From NCBI GenBank assembly GCA_000155435.1, contig DS990262.1, forward strand, positions 392,347-456,346: 64,000 bases of DNA. The letters run 5' to 3'. This document shows positions 16,353 to 26,279 of the stretch, in pieces (position 1 is the stretch's first letter; each line of letters begins with the position of its first letter). Made by a program: the position numbers and the translations under genes. The notes below the pieces were generated by a model. That model saw only the letters and a list, made by a program, of their open reading frames with translations. It ran no database searches and was not told the DNA's origin. Source of the DNA: Clostridiales bacterium 1_7_47FAA. GTDB taxonomy: Bacteria; Bacillota; Clostridia; Lachnospirales; Lachnospiraceae.

Positions 16353-17905
16353 TCATATTCACGGTGATGCATGTGGACGATCTGAAGTCCCATCTCAATC
16401 TCCAGCCGTATATGGCTGTCATTATAATCGCAGTCCAATATCTGGGCAATGCGGTCCAGCCTGTTCAGCATGGTCTTATAGTGGATGAACAGCGACTTGG
16501 CTGCCTTGGCCGCGTTGCAGTTGGCTGAATAGTAGGCAGTAAGGGTGTCCACCAGATTGGTGTTGTATTTCCGGTCATGGCCCTGCAGGTGTTTCAGGCA
16601 GGCCGGTATATAGTTTTCAGCGGCTTCCCTGGCCGGTATGTTGCCCAGCAGGCGGAGTATCCCCAATGTTTCATAGCATATGATGGATTCATCTGTGGTG
16701 TGGGCGATTTTCAGCGCTTTTAATGCGTCCTCATAGCTTTGGCTGATATCGGAAATCTGCTGCTGCGTGGTCCCGATTCCTGAATACATTTTCTTGACGA
16801 TTGATTTTGTCTTCAGCAGATGTTCTATCTGCTGGCAGGTGGCAATGGATTTCTTCTGCGCTGCATCCGGGGATTCAGGAGGAAACTGCCCTATCATATA
16901 AAGGCTGTCTGAGGAAGCGCGCAAAAAGTAGTAATCATCAGGATGATAATAATGGATCATGAATTCCAGTATCTCATAGTAAACAGCTGTCCCTATCTTT
17001 TTCTGGCTGCCCCATGCAGCAAAATCCAGATAAATCACGATATACAGGCGTTTGTCCTTAAAGCCAAGGAGGCCGGCCCATTCTGTTATGGTTGCGGGAT
17101 TCAGGCGGCCTGAGTTGGTGATGGCGTCCATCAGCCCGTTGCGGCTCCGGTTCACAACCGTGAAGACAGACTGGCGCATCTCGTATTCAATGGCCAGCGC
17201 GGAGATGACTGTTTTAAGCGCGGAATAAAACAGGGGGTCCGGCGGTTCCTTGCAGTTTCCCACAATCAGGAATTCGATTATCTCCCCAAACCGGTACAGG
17301 GGTATGATAAGGCAGGTCCCCATGTCCTTTCTCAGGATTTTCCCCATGTACACGGGGCTTTGGTCCAGATGTCCGATTACCTGGGAATGCTCCGGAAGCT
17401 GGTCAAAGAAATCCGATGACGACATCATATCGGTGGGATTCATGGTGGGTTCAATCACCATCACCTTTTTCTCCAGGTTGGAGGTGATTGCCTGGAGCAG
17501 GTCCCTCATCCTGATATGGTAGCCGTTCTGAAGCGTTTCCAGGAAACGCTGGGTTAAGACAAGCTGGTACTGGGACTCAAGAATCGGATACAGGTCCGGG
17601 CAGGACCTTGTAAGCAGGGTAAGAATATGGCATAAGGAGCTTACACCTACATCCACATAGGATAACATATTAAAATCATCTGGAACCGGGCAGGTTTTGC
17701 GCATGGAAGGACCTTCCGCATAATCATAGAGAATGAACAGGCAAAGGTCCGGCTCTGCCATATCCTCAGGGAGCTGGACGGGTTTTCTCAATACGCAGAT
17801 ATGATGGAATGTCTTCTCTGATGCGGTTAACGGATATATGGATGAATCTATGGTAAATTCTGCCAATAGCATTTGGGCTGTGTGAGGGATAATGGAAAAA
17901 TTCAA
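16349..17905 (-). CDS. PucR/CdaR-type transcriptional regulator
   Basis: The regulator is about 518 residues, with an N-terminal region lacking an obvious named domain, a central GGDEF-like/PucR middle segment, and a C-terminal PucR-type helix-turn-helix (LVDTLTAYYSANCNAAKAAK, then HYKTMLNRLDRI). That C-terminal layout is the clearest family mark. I place the start at a TTG at 17905 because AAAGGAG is well spaced from it; an ATG at 17932 has no ribosome site. It is convergent with the peptidase operon and divergent from the PEP-mutase-like/importer operon, which it probably controls (inference). Confidence 0.75.
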   Translation of the reverse strand: MNFSIIPHTAQMLLAEFTIDSSIYPLTASEKTFHHICVLRKPVQLPEDMAEPDLCLFILYDYAEGPSMRKTCPVPDDFNMLSYVDVGVSSLCHILTLLTRSCPDLYPILESQYQLVLTQRFLETLQNGYHIRMRDLLQAITSNLEKKVMVIEPTMNPTDMMSSSDFFDQLPEHSQVIGHLDQSPVYMGKILRKDMGTCLIIPLYRFGEIIEFLIVGNCKEPPDPLFYSALKTVISALAIEYEMRQSVFTVVNRSRNGLMDAITNSGRLNPATITEWAGLLGFKDKRLYIVIYLDFAAWGSQKKIGTAVYYEILEFMIHYYHPDDYYFLRASSDSLYMIGQFPPESPDAAQKKSIATCQQIEHLLKTKSIVKKMYSGIGTTQQQISDISQSYEDALKALKIAHTTDESIICYETLGILRLLGNIPAREAAENYIPACLKHLQGHDRKYNTNLVDTLTAYYSANCNAAKAAKSLFIHYKTMLNRLDRIAQILDCDYNDSHIRLEIEMGLQIVHMHHREYE

Positions 17906-18095
17906 CGAAAGCTCTCCTTTATGTCCGGCCATCCGGCCATGCCGGGCGGCCCTGTATCCTGTGGGTCGTTATCAATGGTAAGTCAATTGGAAGGACCGCG
18001 GCTGCGGCCGGTTATTTTACATACTATTATTATGATACTAAATTAATAGTGAGAAAAGAATATCCAACTAGGATAATAATACACACATATTTATA

Positions 18096-18137
18096 GAACA
18101 GTGTTCCATTCTCGCCAAAGTGACTATATGGTATTAT
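18096..18137 (+). promoter_or_regulatory. Candidate promoter and operator of the second importer operon
   Basis: A perfect 11-bp dyad GAACAGTGTTC lies at 18096-18106. It is directly upstream of a weak TTCTCG (18109-18114) and a TATTAT (18132-18137) spaced 17 bp. A weak -35 with a dyad just upstream is the usual shape of an activated promoter. The remaining 240-bp gap is AT-rich with nothing else recognisable. Confidence 0.4.
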
Positions 18138-18172
18138 AAAAAAAACGAAAACGAAAGGCGGTATGTAACAAA

Positions 18173-19138
18173 ATGGCTAAGAAAACCCTAAGGGAATATA
18201 TGGATCAGAACGAATTCTTTTATGTCCCGGAAATTTATGATTGTATCTCCACAAGAGCAGCGGAAATGAATGGGTTTCAGATGGTTATGATTTCCAGCAG
18301 TGATTTCGCATGTTCCCAGACCGGCATACCGGATTTGAACCTGTTGTCCGTAGATGAGTACTGTCATATGATAGAGCGGATTACCTACATGACGGACATG
18401 CCCCTGTTTGTGGATGCGGATGAAGGCTTTGGGCGTCCGCTGCAGACCTATCACGGATGTAAACGCATGGCCAGGGCAGGCGCTGACTGTATCCTGATTA
18501 CGGACGGCAACGACCTGAGCCGCCCCGGTCTTGCCACCATCCAGGACGCATGCAGGCGGCTGCGGGCTGCAAAGGACGGAATGGAGGGGACCGACTGTCT
18601 TCTGATGGCCAGCTGCAAGCATGAGGTGGACGAGGACTTTGACGGTTTTGTGGAGCGGTGTGAGCGGTATATTGAAGCGGGTGCGGATATCATATGCCCC
18701 CTGGAGATCAACCGTTCCAAGAAGTACGGAGGCAAGCTGGGCGCTGCCAAAAAGGTGGCGGAGCATGTTAAGATACCGTTCTGGTACCCGGACCTGGATC
18801 CGGGCGATAAGGCGGAGGACGCAGAGGACCTTCTGAAATGGGGATATCATTTTACAGGAATCCACTATTCCTTCCGCTCAGCCATGTACGCCATGCTGGA
18901 TACGGGGCGCCATGTGTTTGAAACCCGTACCAATGATTATGTAATGGAACACTATGACTATACCGGATATCATTTTTACTATTCACCCATGACCTGTTTC
19001 CTCAGTGATGGGAAATGGGCGGACCTGGAGACCAGGTATGTGGATAAACCGGAAGACGCATTGGCAGTGCGCAAGCAGAAGGGGTTCTGCGGACCCACTG
19101 ACAAGCTGGTACCGGATAATGAGTTAACGCAAAGGTAG
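18173..19138 (+). CDS. Isocitrate lyase/PEP mutase superfamily protein
   Basis: The 321-residue TIM-barrel enzyme has superfamily landmarks in order: the N-terminal PEIYDCISTRAAEMNGF, SSSDFACSQTGIPD, and the metal-binding DADEGFG, which stands where the family has DADTGYG. The mobile catalytic loop (K-K-C-G in isocitrate lyases) is not preserved, and ITDGNDLSRPG stands where the family normally has the HLEDQ region. It is therefore not a standard methylisocitrate or isocitrate lyase and may act on another 2-hydroxy or oxaloacetate-like acid. It leads the second importer operon, 17 bp before the receptor gene, so its substrate may be the imported compound or a product of it. Confidence 0.7.
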   Translation: MAKKTLREYMDQNEFFYVPEIYDCISTRAAEMNGFQMVMISSSDFACSQTGIPDLNLLSVDEYCHMIERITYMTDMPLFVDADEGFGRPLQTYHGCKRMARAGADCILITDGNDLSRPGLATIQDACRRLRAAKDGMEGTDCLLMASCKHEVDEDFDGFVERCERYIEAGADIICPLEINRSKKYGGKLGAAKKVAEHVKIPFWYPDLDPGDKAEDAEDLLKWGYHFTGIHYSFRSAMYAMLDTGRHVFETRTNDYVMEHYDYTGYHFYYSPMTCFLSDGKWADLETRYVDKPEDALAVRKQKGFCGPTDKLVPDNELTQR

Positions 19139-19155
19139 AGAAAGGGAGGATTAGG

Positions 19156-20793
19156 ATGAGAAAGTGTATTTCGTTGGTAGTAGCGGCAGCATTGGCCGCC
19201 GGTTTGCTGGCGGGCTGCGGGGGCAGCGGTTCCGGCTCCAAAGGACAGGAAGGCACGGCAGCGGCCGTAAGCGGTGAATCAGCAGAAAGCGCGGCAGGGC
19301 AGATGGAAGCAGCTTCTGATGCAAAGGCAGGAGGAACATTGAAAATCGGTGTCAACACGGAATGCGTACATACCATGCTGAGCTTTGACCTGACCGGCGC
19401 CGGGGTGGACTATTATTATTCCTGGCCCGTGTACGAATCCCTGTTTAAGCCCAATGCAGAGGGAACCGTGGACCCGTGGCTGTTAGAGGATTACTCATAC
19501 GACCCCGAGGCATTGACCTATACGTTCCATGTGAGGAAGGGGGTTACCTTCTCGGACGGCACTGTCCTGGACGCGGAGGCGGTCAAGTGGAACCTGGACC
19601 ATTACCTGGAGGTGGGCGCTAAGGTAGAGGCGCTTCTGTCATCCATTGAATCCGTTGAGGTGGTGGACGAGTATACGGTCCAGTTGAACCTGAACAAGTG
19701 GAGTTCCATCCTGCCATATGCATTTTCAAGGGAATGCGGTTATATGTTCTCGCCGGACTTCTTTGAGAAGAACGGGGAAGAGTATTGTAAGGAACATCCC
19801 TGCGGCACAGGCCCGTTTGAACTGACAAGTTGGGATTACGATGTTTCCAAGACCTTTACCAAGAGGGACGATTACTGGGGCGGGGACGTGAAGTTGGACA
19901 GTGTGGAGTATATCATCTATAAGGATGCCCTTGTATCCAGCGCTGCCCTCCAGTCCGGGGAGATAGACGCAATCCTTGCCCTGAACGCGGAGAGCGCGGA
20001 CGCGCTGAAGGCTTACGGCTATGATATCAAGACCTGTTCCGTAAAATCACATTCCTATCTCCTGTGCTTTAACTCCCTGAATAAGACCGGGGATGACCCC
20101 ACAGGGGACCTGAAGGTACGCCAGGCCATCTGCCATGCAATTGATACGGATGCGCTGGTCCAGGCGGTCTGGGGAGATTACGGGGATGTGAGGAACCAGT
20201 TCGGCGTTGGGACCCACTATTATAGTGAGGACGTGAAGGGATATGACTATGATCCTGAAAAGGCAAAGGAACTGCTGGCCGAGGCAGGATACCCGGACGG
20301 CTTTGAGATTTCCCTGAAAACAGAGGAAACCTCCGCGCTTAAGAATGCAGCAACCATTATCCAGTCCTATCTTGCGGAGGTGGGGATTAAGGTGAACCTC
20401 AGCATTTTATCCGGCGCGGACGCCAATACGGCTGAGGCAGGCTGGGGTGAGGGAATGTGGCTCCACGGCTCCAGCGTGTATGTCAGCGTTCCCATGCAGA
20501 TGGCCTCCATGTTCCGCCAGAACCTGACCGGACATGTCCTTGGCATCAACAACCTGCTCCGTCCGGATGACGTGGAGGCGGCCCTGGCAACCTCTGTCAT
20601 GGCGGCGGACGAGGACGAGGCAGTGAAAACGGTGGGCGAAGCCAACCGCCTGTTAACAGATGAATACTGTATCGTATATAATCTGGCAGAGGTTGCGACC
20701 CTCTTTGCCGTCAACGATTATGTGAAGGATTCAGGAATCGGCGAGGTGTTCTATTCAGTTGCGGACCTGGGAAATGCCTGGCTGGATAAGTAA
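19156..20793 (+). CDS. ABC transporter substrate-binding lipoprotein (SBP family 5)
   Basis: This is the receptor of the second importer. A signal peptide ends in lipobox LAGC with Cys21, followed by a Gly/Ser/Ala linker. The mature protein shows family-5 features: DPWLLEDYSYDPEALTYTFH, the VTFSDGTVLDAEAVKWNL segment, GTGPFELTSWD, KDDYWGG in the form KRDDYWGGDVK, and DPEKAKELLAEAGYPDG. At 545 residues it is of normal size. It is only distantly similar to the first receptor at 6919, so the two importers probably differ in substrate. A hairpin separates it from the permease genes. Confidence 0.92.
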   Translation: MRKCISLVVAAALAAGLLAGCGGSGSGSKGQEGTAAAVSGESAESAAGQMEAASDAKAGGTLKIGVNTECVHTMLSFDLTGAGVDYYYSWPVYESLFKPNAEGTVDPWLLEDYSYDPEALTYTFHVRKGVTFSDGTVLDAEAVKWNLDHYLEVGAKVEALLSSIESVEVVDEYTVQLNLNKWSSILPYAFSRECGYMFSPDFFEKNGEEYCKEHPCGTGPFELTSWDYDVSKTFTKRDDYWGGDVKLDSVEYIIYKDALVSSAALQSGEIDAILALNAESADALKAYGYDIKTCSVKSHSYLLCFNSLNKTGDDPTGDLKVRQAICHAIDTDALVQAVWGDYGDVRNQFGVGTHYYSEDVKGYDYDPEKAKELLAEAGYPDGFEISLKTEETSALKNAATIIQSYLAEVGIKVNLSILSGADANTAEAGWGEGMWLHGSSVYVSVPMQMASMFRQNLTGHVLGINNLLRPDDVEAALATSVMAADEDEAVKTVGEANRLLTDEYCIVYNLAEVATLFAVNDYVKDSGIGEVFYSVADLGNAWLDK

Positions 20794-20811
20794 ACAGGAT
20801 ATGATGTAAAT

Positions 20812-20843
20812 ACTGCCGGCCGGGAGCAATCCAGACCGGCAGT
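20812..20843 (+). terminator. Intra-operon hairpin after the second receptor gene
   Basis: ACTGCCGG (20812-20819) pairs perfectly with CCGGCAGT (20836-20843). There is no strong T run, so it more likely stabilises the receptor mRNA or weakly attenuates than fully terminates. Confidence 0.5.
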
Positions 20844-20878
20844 TGAATAATAAGAAAGGTATTTGATGAGGGCGTAAC

Positions 20879-21832
20879 ATGATAAAATATGTTGGGAAGA
20901 AAATCGCCACAGCGGCAGTGCTGATCCTGCTGGTTTCATTCCTGGTTTTCATCCTCATGCAGAGACTGCCGGGAGATCCGGCAACCATTGCGTTGGGGGA
21001 TGCGGCCAGTGCTGAGGCGATTCAGGATTACAGGAACTCCTACGGGCTTAATGACCCGGTTTTAGTCCAGTACTGGAACTGGATAACGAATATATTCTTA
21101 AGGTGGAACTTCGGCAAATCCATACTGAATGCAAGGGATGTGACGACTTATATCAATGAACGGCTTCCCAATACAATCTCCATCGGGCTTCCGGGTCTTG
21201 TGTTTGGCGTGCTGGCCGGGATTATAGTGGGTATCATCTCCGCTGTAAAGAGGGGGACCTGGATTGACCAGGGGCTGACCCTGATTGTTAACTTTTTCCT
21301 GGGCGCGCCGCGGTTTCTGGTTGCCATATTCGGCGTCATCATCCTGGGGCTGCAGATGCACCTGATACCCCTCCAGGGCTATACGGCGCCCTGGGTGGAT
21401 TTTGGGGAATATGTACATAAGGCGTTCTGGCCGGTTGTGGTCAATGCCATCTACACCACCGCCATCCTGGCAAGGCAGACCCGCTCCAACATGCTGGAAG
21501 TGATTAACCAGGATTATGTGAGGACGGCGAGGGCCAACGGACTGTCGGAACATAAGATTATTTTCAAGTATACCCTTAAGAATGCGCTGATACCTGTAAT
21601 CACCATTATAGGACTTCAGATGCGCAATATTGTTGCAGGCGCGGTTATTATCGAAAATGTTTTCAATATACCAGGAATCGGACAGATGCTTGTATCAGGC
21701 ATCCAGCAAAGGGACTATTTTATTGTCCAGGGCTGTGTGCTGATCATATCTATGGTTACTGTATTCTGCAACCTGTTTGTGGATATCGCATATGGGTTTA
21801 TTGACCCGCGGGTAAGAAAGTCAATGGGGTGA
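20879..21832 (+). CDS. ABC transporter permease, DppB type
   Basis: This is the first membrane subunit of the second importer. The 317-residue protein opens KYVGKKIATAAVLILLVSFL with the family phrase LPGDPATIALGD, has about six membrane helices and an EAA loop (YVRTARANGLSEHKIIFKY followed by KNALIPVI), and ends DIAYGFIDPRVRKSMG. Its stop overlaps the region where the second permease starts. Confidence 0.93.
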   Translation: MIKYVGKKIATAAVLILLVSFLVFILMQRLPGDPATIALGDAASAEAIQDYRNSYGLNDPVLVQYWNWITNIFLRWNFGKSILNARDVTTYINERLPNTISIGLPGLVFGVLAGIIVGIISAVKRGTWIDQGLTLIVNFFLGAPRFLVAIFGVIILGLQMHLIPLQGYTAPWVDFGEYVHKAFWPVVVNAIYTTAILARQTRSNMLEVINQDYVRTARANGLSEHKIIFKYTLKNALIPVITIIGLQMRNIVAGAVIIENVFNIPGIGQMLVSGIQQRDYFIVQGCVLIISMVTVFCNLFVDIAYGFIDPRVRKSMG

Positions 21833-21837
21833 TGAAA

Positions 21838-22725
21838 ATGGATAATGATTTCGCAAAACTGCAGCGGGAGACACGCAAGAGAAACAGGAAGCAGGCCCTG
21901 GGCATCTTTTTCGGACGCGGTATCATCGTGAAACTGTGCACGGTGGTTGTGGTGGGCTTTATTTTCATGGCTGTATTCGCTGACTGGATAACGCCCTATG
22001 ACCCTGCTGCCCAGAACCTGGTGGAAAAACTGCAGACTCCGTCGGCCGCCCACTGGCTGGGGACGGATTTCCTTGGAAGGGACGTGCTGAGCCGCGTCAT
22101 ATACGGCGGCAGGGTGTCCATGTATGTAAGCCTTCTGTCCGGCTCCTTTGCCGCTGTCATCGGCATAGGCCTGGGGCTGGTGGCCGGATATGTAACCGGT
22201 ATCGTGCGCAGGGTAATCATGGGGATGACGGATATCATACTGAGCATACCCGGAATGGTGTTCACCCTGATCATAGCGGCAATCATGGGAACCGGTGTCA
22301 TGAGCCTTACGCTGGCAATCGGGATCGGCATGATACCCACCTATATCCGCATGGTGAACGGGCTGGTGCTTTCCCTGAAGGAAAATGATTATATTGTGGC
22401 ATCCAAGCTGGTGGGAAGGCCGGAAAGCAAGATATTGCTAAAGCATCTGCTTCCCAATGCATTCCCGTCCCTGATTGTACTGTATACAATCAACCTGGGC
22501 AATGCCATCATGACGGAATCGTCCCTGAGTTATCTGGGGGTCGGCATCAACCCGCCCACAGCCACCTGGGGCAACATGGTATCCGATGCCTATGCGTACC
22601 TTTTACAGGCGCCGTGGCTGGCAATGATTCCGGGAATCTGTATTATCATACTGATTATTTCATTTAATGTTGTAGGAGATGGCCTCCGTGATGCGCTGGA
22701 TCCTCGGTTAAGGGGGAAGTTGTAA
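21838..22725 (+). CDS. ABC transporter permease, DppC type
   Basis: This is the second membrane subunit, with early membrane helix VVVGFIFMAVFADWI, phrase WLGTDFLGRDVLSRVIYGGR, EAA loop (YIVASKLVGRPESKILLKH) and ending GLRDALDPRLRGKL. Three in-frame starts exist: GTG 21829, ATG 21832 and ATG 21838. I prefer 21838 because GGGGTG just upstream is the only reasonable ribosome site. The ATPase gene begins directly after its stop. Confidence 0.92.
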   Translation: MDNDFAKLQRETRKRNRKQALGIFFGRGIIVKLCTVVVVGFIFMAVFADWITPYDPAAQNLVEKLQTPSAAHWLGTDFLGRDVLSRVIYGGRVSMYVSLLSGSFAAVIGIGLGLVAGYVTGIVRRVIMGMTDIILSIPGMVFTLIIAAIMGTGVMSLTLAIGIGMIPTYIRMVNGLVLSLKENDYIVASKLVGRPESKILLKHLLPNAFPSLIVLYTINLGNAIMTESSLSYLGVGINPPTATWGNMVSDAYAYLLQAPWLAMIPGICIIILIISFNVVGDGLRDALDPRLRGKL

Positions 22726-24753
22726 ATGCCTGAAAAATTATTAGAAGTAAATCATTTAAGGACCTCTTTTTTTACGGCTGAGGGAGAGGTCAAGTCGGTC
22801 AGTGACGTATCCTATTATGTGAACCGTGGGGAAGTCATTGCCATTGTGGGTGAAAGCGGCTGCGGCAAATCAGTGACGCAGATGTCGGTGATGCAGCTGG
22901 TACAGACACCGCCGGGAAGGATCATCGGCGGGGAGGTGATGTTTGACGGGAAAAGCCTTCTGGAGTACGATGCAAAATCAAAAGAAATGAGGGCTATCCG
23001 GGGCGCCGGGATATCCATGATATTCCAGGAACCCATGACCTCCTTAAATCCAGTGCTGACGGTTGGGGAACAGCTGTCGGATGTCATATGCACCCATTCC
23101 CATCTGAGCAAAAAAGAAGCATGGAAAAAGGGGATAGAGGCCCTGGCCGCAGTCGGCATACCGGAGCCTGAGGCCAGGATGAGGTGCTATCCCTTTGAGA
23201 TGAGCGGCGGCATGCGCCAGAGGGTAATGATTGCCATCAGCGTGGCCTGCGACTCCAAGCTGATCATTGCGGATGAGCCGACCACTGCCCTGGATGTGAC
23301 CACCCAGGCGCAGGTCATGGACCTTCTGATTGACATGGTCCATAAGTATAATAAATCCCTGATCATCATCACCCATAACCTGGGACTGGTGACCCGGTAC
23401 GCCCAGAGGGTTTATGTGATGTATGCCGGAAAGATTGTGGAATCCGGCACAACGGAAAAGATACTGACCCACCCGGAACACCCATACACCCTGGGACTTC
23501 TCAAATCCGTCCCAAGGCTTCAGGATGATAAGGATGAGGAACTGGTGCCGATCATGGGAGCGCCGCCCGTGCTATCAAAGCTGCCCCAGGAGTGCGCCTT
23601 TCTGCCAAGGTGTGTATATGCCTGTGATACATGCAGGAAGGAAAAATGCCCGGAATTAAGGCAGGTAGGGGACGGACACTTTGTGGCCTGCCATATAAAC
23701 GTGAGGGAAAATGGAACCGGCGCGGCAGGCACCCCCAAGGCGTCCGGGACTGTCAGGGAGGATGCCGGGGAAAAGGGAGAAATCCTTCTGAAGATAGAAG
23801 GGCTTAAGATGCATTTCCCTGTAACAAAAGGTGTGTTCGGGGTACATGCGGGAACCGTGAAGGCTGTGGATGACATATCATTTACAATCAGGAAAGGGGA
23901 AACCTTCGGACTGGTAGGGGAGAGCGGATGCGGAAAGACCACCACAGGCAAATGTATCCTGGGAATCAATCAACCCACGGACGGCAGTATCTACTACAAG
24001 GGCAGGCAGATAGCGGGCATATCCGCCCGTGAGTTTGCCCCGTACAGAAGGGAGATACAGCTGATTTTCCAGGATCCTTACAGTTCCCTGGATCCCCGTA
24101 ATTCGGTCTATTCCATTTTAAGGGAGGCCATTATCTGTGACGGGGTCAGCAAGACCCAGAAGGAGATATCGGACCGCATCCATGAACTGCTGCGGATTGT
24201 GGACCTGGATCCGGGCATGAGCCAGAGATTCCCCCATGAGATGAGCGGGGGGCAGAGGCAGAGGCTGGGCATTGCAAGGGCGCTGGCCTGCAACCCGGAG
24301 GTCATCGTATGCGATGAGCCTGTATCGGCCCTGGATGTGTCCATTCAGGCCCAGATCATTAACCTGTTCAAGAAGATTCAGAGGGAACTGGGAATCACCT
24401 ACCTCTTCGTGGCCCACGACCTGGCGGTGGTCCGCCACATAAGTGATAATATCGGTGTGATGTACTTGGGGCACCTGGTGGAGGTCACAAAATCCTCCGA
24501 CCTGTATGCCAATCCCATACATCCGTATACCCAGGCCCTTCTGTCGGCAGTGCCGATTACGGATTACTATGAAGAGCAGAAGAGGGAGAGGATCATCCTC
24601 CAGGGAGAGGTCCCAAGTCCCATGAACATGCCAAAAGGCTGTCCCTTCCACCCGAGATGTGCATACGCCACCGAACAGTGCAGGAAGGAAGTGCCAAGGC
24701 TTAGGGAGGCCGGAGGGGGCCATCTGGTTGCATGCCACTGTGCAGTGCATTAA
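22726..24753 (+). CDS. Fused double ABC ATPase (DppD-DppF in one chain)
   Basis: One 675-residue chain carries both ATPases of the second importer. The N-terminal half has GESGCGKS, FQEPMTSLNP, MSGGMRQR and LIIADEPTTALD; the C-terminal half has GESGCGKT, FQDPYSSLDP, MSGGQRQR and VIVCDEPVSALD. Each half ends in its own oligopeptide extension with clustered Cys residues (CAFLPRCVYACDTC and CPFHPRCAYATEQC). The two are joined by a Gly/Thr-rich linker at about 325-350. The first importer keeps the two as separate genes, so the importers did not arise by a recent duplication of the whole operon. The start directly follows the permease stop. Confidence 0.93.
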   Translation: MPEKLLEVNHLRTSFFTAEGEVKSVSDVSYYVNRGEVIAIVGESGCGKSVTQMSVMQLVQTPPGRIIGGEVMFDGKSLLEYDAKSKEMRAIRGAGISMIFQEPMTSLNPVLTVGEQLSDVICTHSHLSKKEAWKKGIEALAAVGIPEPEARMRCYPFEMSGGMRQRVMIAISVACDSKLIIADEPTTALDVTTQAQVMDLLIDMVHKYNKSLIIITHNLGLVTRYAQRVYVMYAGKIVESGTTEKILTHPEHPYTLGLLKSVPRLQDDKDEELVPIMGAPPVLSKLPQECAFLPRCVYACDTCRKEKCPELRQVGDGHFVACHINVRENGTGAAGTPKASGTVREDAGEKGEILLKIEGLKMHFPVTKGVFGVHAGTVKAVDDISFTIRKGETFGLVGESGCGKTTTGKCILGINQPTDGSIYYKGRQIAGISAREFAPYRREIQLIFQDPYSSLDPRNSVYSILREAIICDGVSKTQKEISDRIHELLRIVDLDPGMSQRFPHEMSGGQRQRLGIARALACNPEVIVCDEPVSALDVSIQAQIINLFKKIQRELGITYLFVAHDLAVVRHISDNIGVMYLGHLVEVTKSSDLYANPIHPYTQALLSAVPITDYYEEQKRERIILQGEVPSPMNMPKGCPFHPRCAYATEQCRKEVPRLREAGGGHLVACHCAVH

Positions 24754-24780
24754 AAAGCAGGAAAACAAGGAGAAACAATT

Positions 24781-26082
24781 ATGGCGGAAGCAGTAACATT
24801 GCTGGTTTTTGTGCTTATGCTTCTAGGATGTGTCTTGACAGATATTTCCGTGATATATGCATTGATAGGAGGGCTGGCCTGTTTTAGCATCTATACCTTA
24901 TACAATAAATATCCGGTTTCCCAGCTTGGGAAAATGCTGTGGAAAGGGGTGAAGGATTCCAGGACCATACTCATTGTATTCATACTCATCGGCTTTCTGA
25001 CCGCTGTCTGGAGGGCGTCCGGCACCATACCGTGCATTGTCTATTATTCAGCGTCCTCCATGGCGCCCAGGTATTATCTGGTGCTGACATTCCTGCTCTG
25101 CTGCGGGATGTCGGCGCTGACCGGCACTTCCTTTGGGACCGCGTCCACCATGGGGGTAATCTGTGCAAGCATTGGCAGGGCCCTTGATATACCGTCCGTG
25201 TACATCGGCGGCGCGGTCATGTCCGGCATTTATTTCGGTGAACAATGTTCCCCCATGTCTTCCAGCGCATTGCTGGTCTGTGAACTGACGGATACGGACA
25301 TATACGTGATTATCGTAAAGGTCTTACGGCAGGTGCTGGTACCGCTGCTTATTACGGCCGCATTATACCTCTATCTCGGCAGGGGGTGGGGGAACGGGGC
25401 CGCAGAGGTGGAAAGCACCAGGATATTTACCTCCGCTTTTTATCTGGCTCCGGTTACGCTGCTGCCGGCAGGAATCATCATCCTGTTCTCCCTGTTCCGG
25501 GTCAGGGTGGAGCTGACCATGCTGGTCAGTATTGTGGCGGCGGCCGTAATCTGTGTGGTTTACCAGGATATGGGAATCGTCCAGGTCATGGACATCATGG
25601 TGCGGGGGTATCATGCCGGGGATATAAAGCTGGCGGCGCTGATTGACGGGGGAGGACTTAAATCCATGGTAAGCATCGGGGCTATTGTGGCAATTTCATC
25701 CGCCTATTTTGGGATTTTCAGCGCCACCAACCTGCTGTCCAACCTGAAACAGTGGGTGCTTGACCTGGCATGCCGCAGCAATGTTTTCTTCGTGACAGTG
25801 GTGGTTTCCTTCATTACCTGTGCCATCAGCTGCAACCAGACCCTGGCAACCATGCTTACCTGCGAGATGACCAAGACACTGACGGAAAAAAAGGAGACAC
25901 TGGCAGTGAACCTGGAGATGTCGGTCATCGTGATTGCCGGCCTCCTTCCCTGGAGCATTGCATGCGCGTTTCCCCTGTCAGTGGTGGAGGCGCCAAAAGA
26001 AAGCCTGATATTTGCAGTGTATCTGTATATGGTACCCTTGTGGATGGTCCTGAAGTCATTTTTCTTAAAACGCAGCAAATAA
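24781..26082 (+). CDS. NhaC-family Na+/H+ antiporter-like transporter
   Basis: The 433-residue polytopic protein (about 10-12 membrane helices) has NhaC-family phrases such as LTGTSFGTASTMGVICASIG and SGIYFGEQCSPMSSSALLVCELT. Members exchange Na+ for protons, and some (MleN-like) exchange organic acids. It ends the second importer operon, 27 bp after the ATPase gene, so it may export an end product of the metabolism of the imported substrate or rebalance ions. A terminator follows. The sequence alone does not settle the substrate. Confidence 0.82.
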   Translation: MAEAVTLLVFVLMLLGCVLTDISVIYALIGGLACFSIYTLYNKYPVSQLGKMLWKGVKDSRTILIVFILIGFLTAVWRASGTIPCIVYYSASSMAPRYYLVLTFLLCCGMSALTGTSFGTASTMGVICASIGRALDIPSVYIGGAVMSGIYFGEQCSPMSSSALLVCELTDTDIYVIIVKVLRQVLVPLLITAALYLYLGRGWGNGAAEVESTRIFTSAFYLAPVTLLPAGIIILFSLFRVRVELTMLVSIVAAAVICVVYQDMGIVQVMDIMVRGYHAGDIKLAALIDGGGLKSMVSIGAIVAISSAYFGIFSATNLLSNLKQWVLDLACRSNVFFVTVVVSFITCAISCNQTLATMLTCEMTKTLTEKKETLAVNLEMSVIVIAGLLPWSIACAFPLSVVEAPKESLIFAVYLYMVPLWMVLKSFFLKRSK

Positions 26083-26094
26083 TATGTTTATCAG

Positions 26095-26130
26095 TAAAGG
26101 GCGCATTTCCGTATGGAATGTGCCTTTTTG
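26095..26130 (+). terminator. Intrinsic terminator of the second importer operon
   Basis: GGGCGCATTTCC pairs with GGAATGTGCC (one G-U pair and one bulge), followed by TTTTT. It lies just after the NhaC-like gene. Confidence 0.7.
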
Positions 26131-26279
26131 ATGTGTCCTTCTTCATATATCAGCATTCAGACATGGATGCAGCCCAAACTGCTTACGGCGGTTATATCTA
26201 TGTTGGGGAATGGGACAGGGATTATATTTTGGTTTAACCCTATAAGTGAATCAACCGCATCCAAAACATTACCCAGGAA

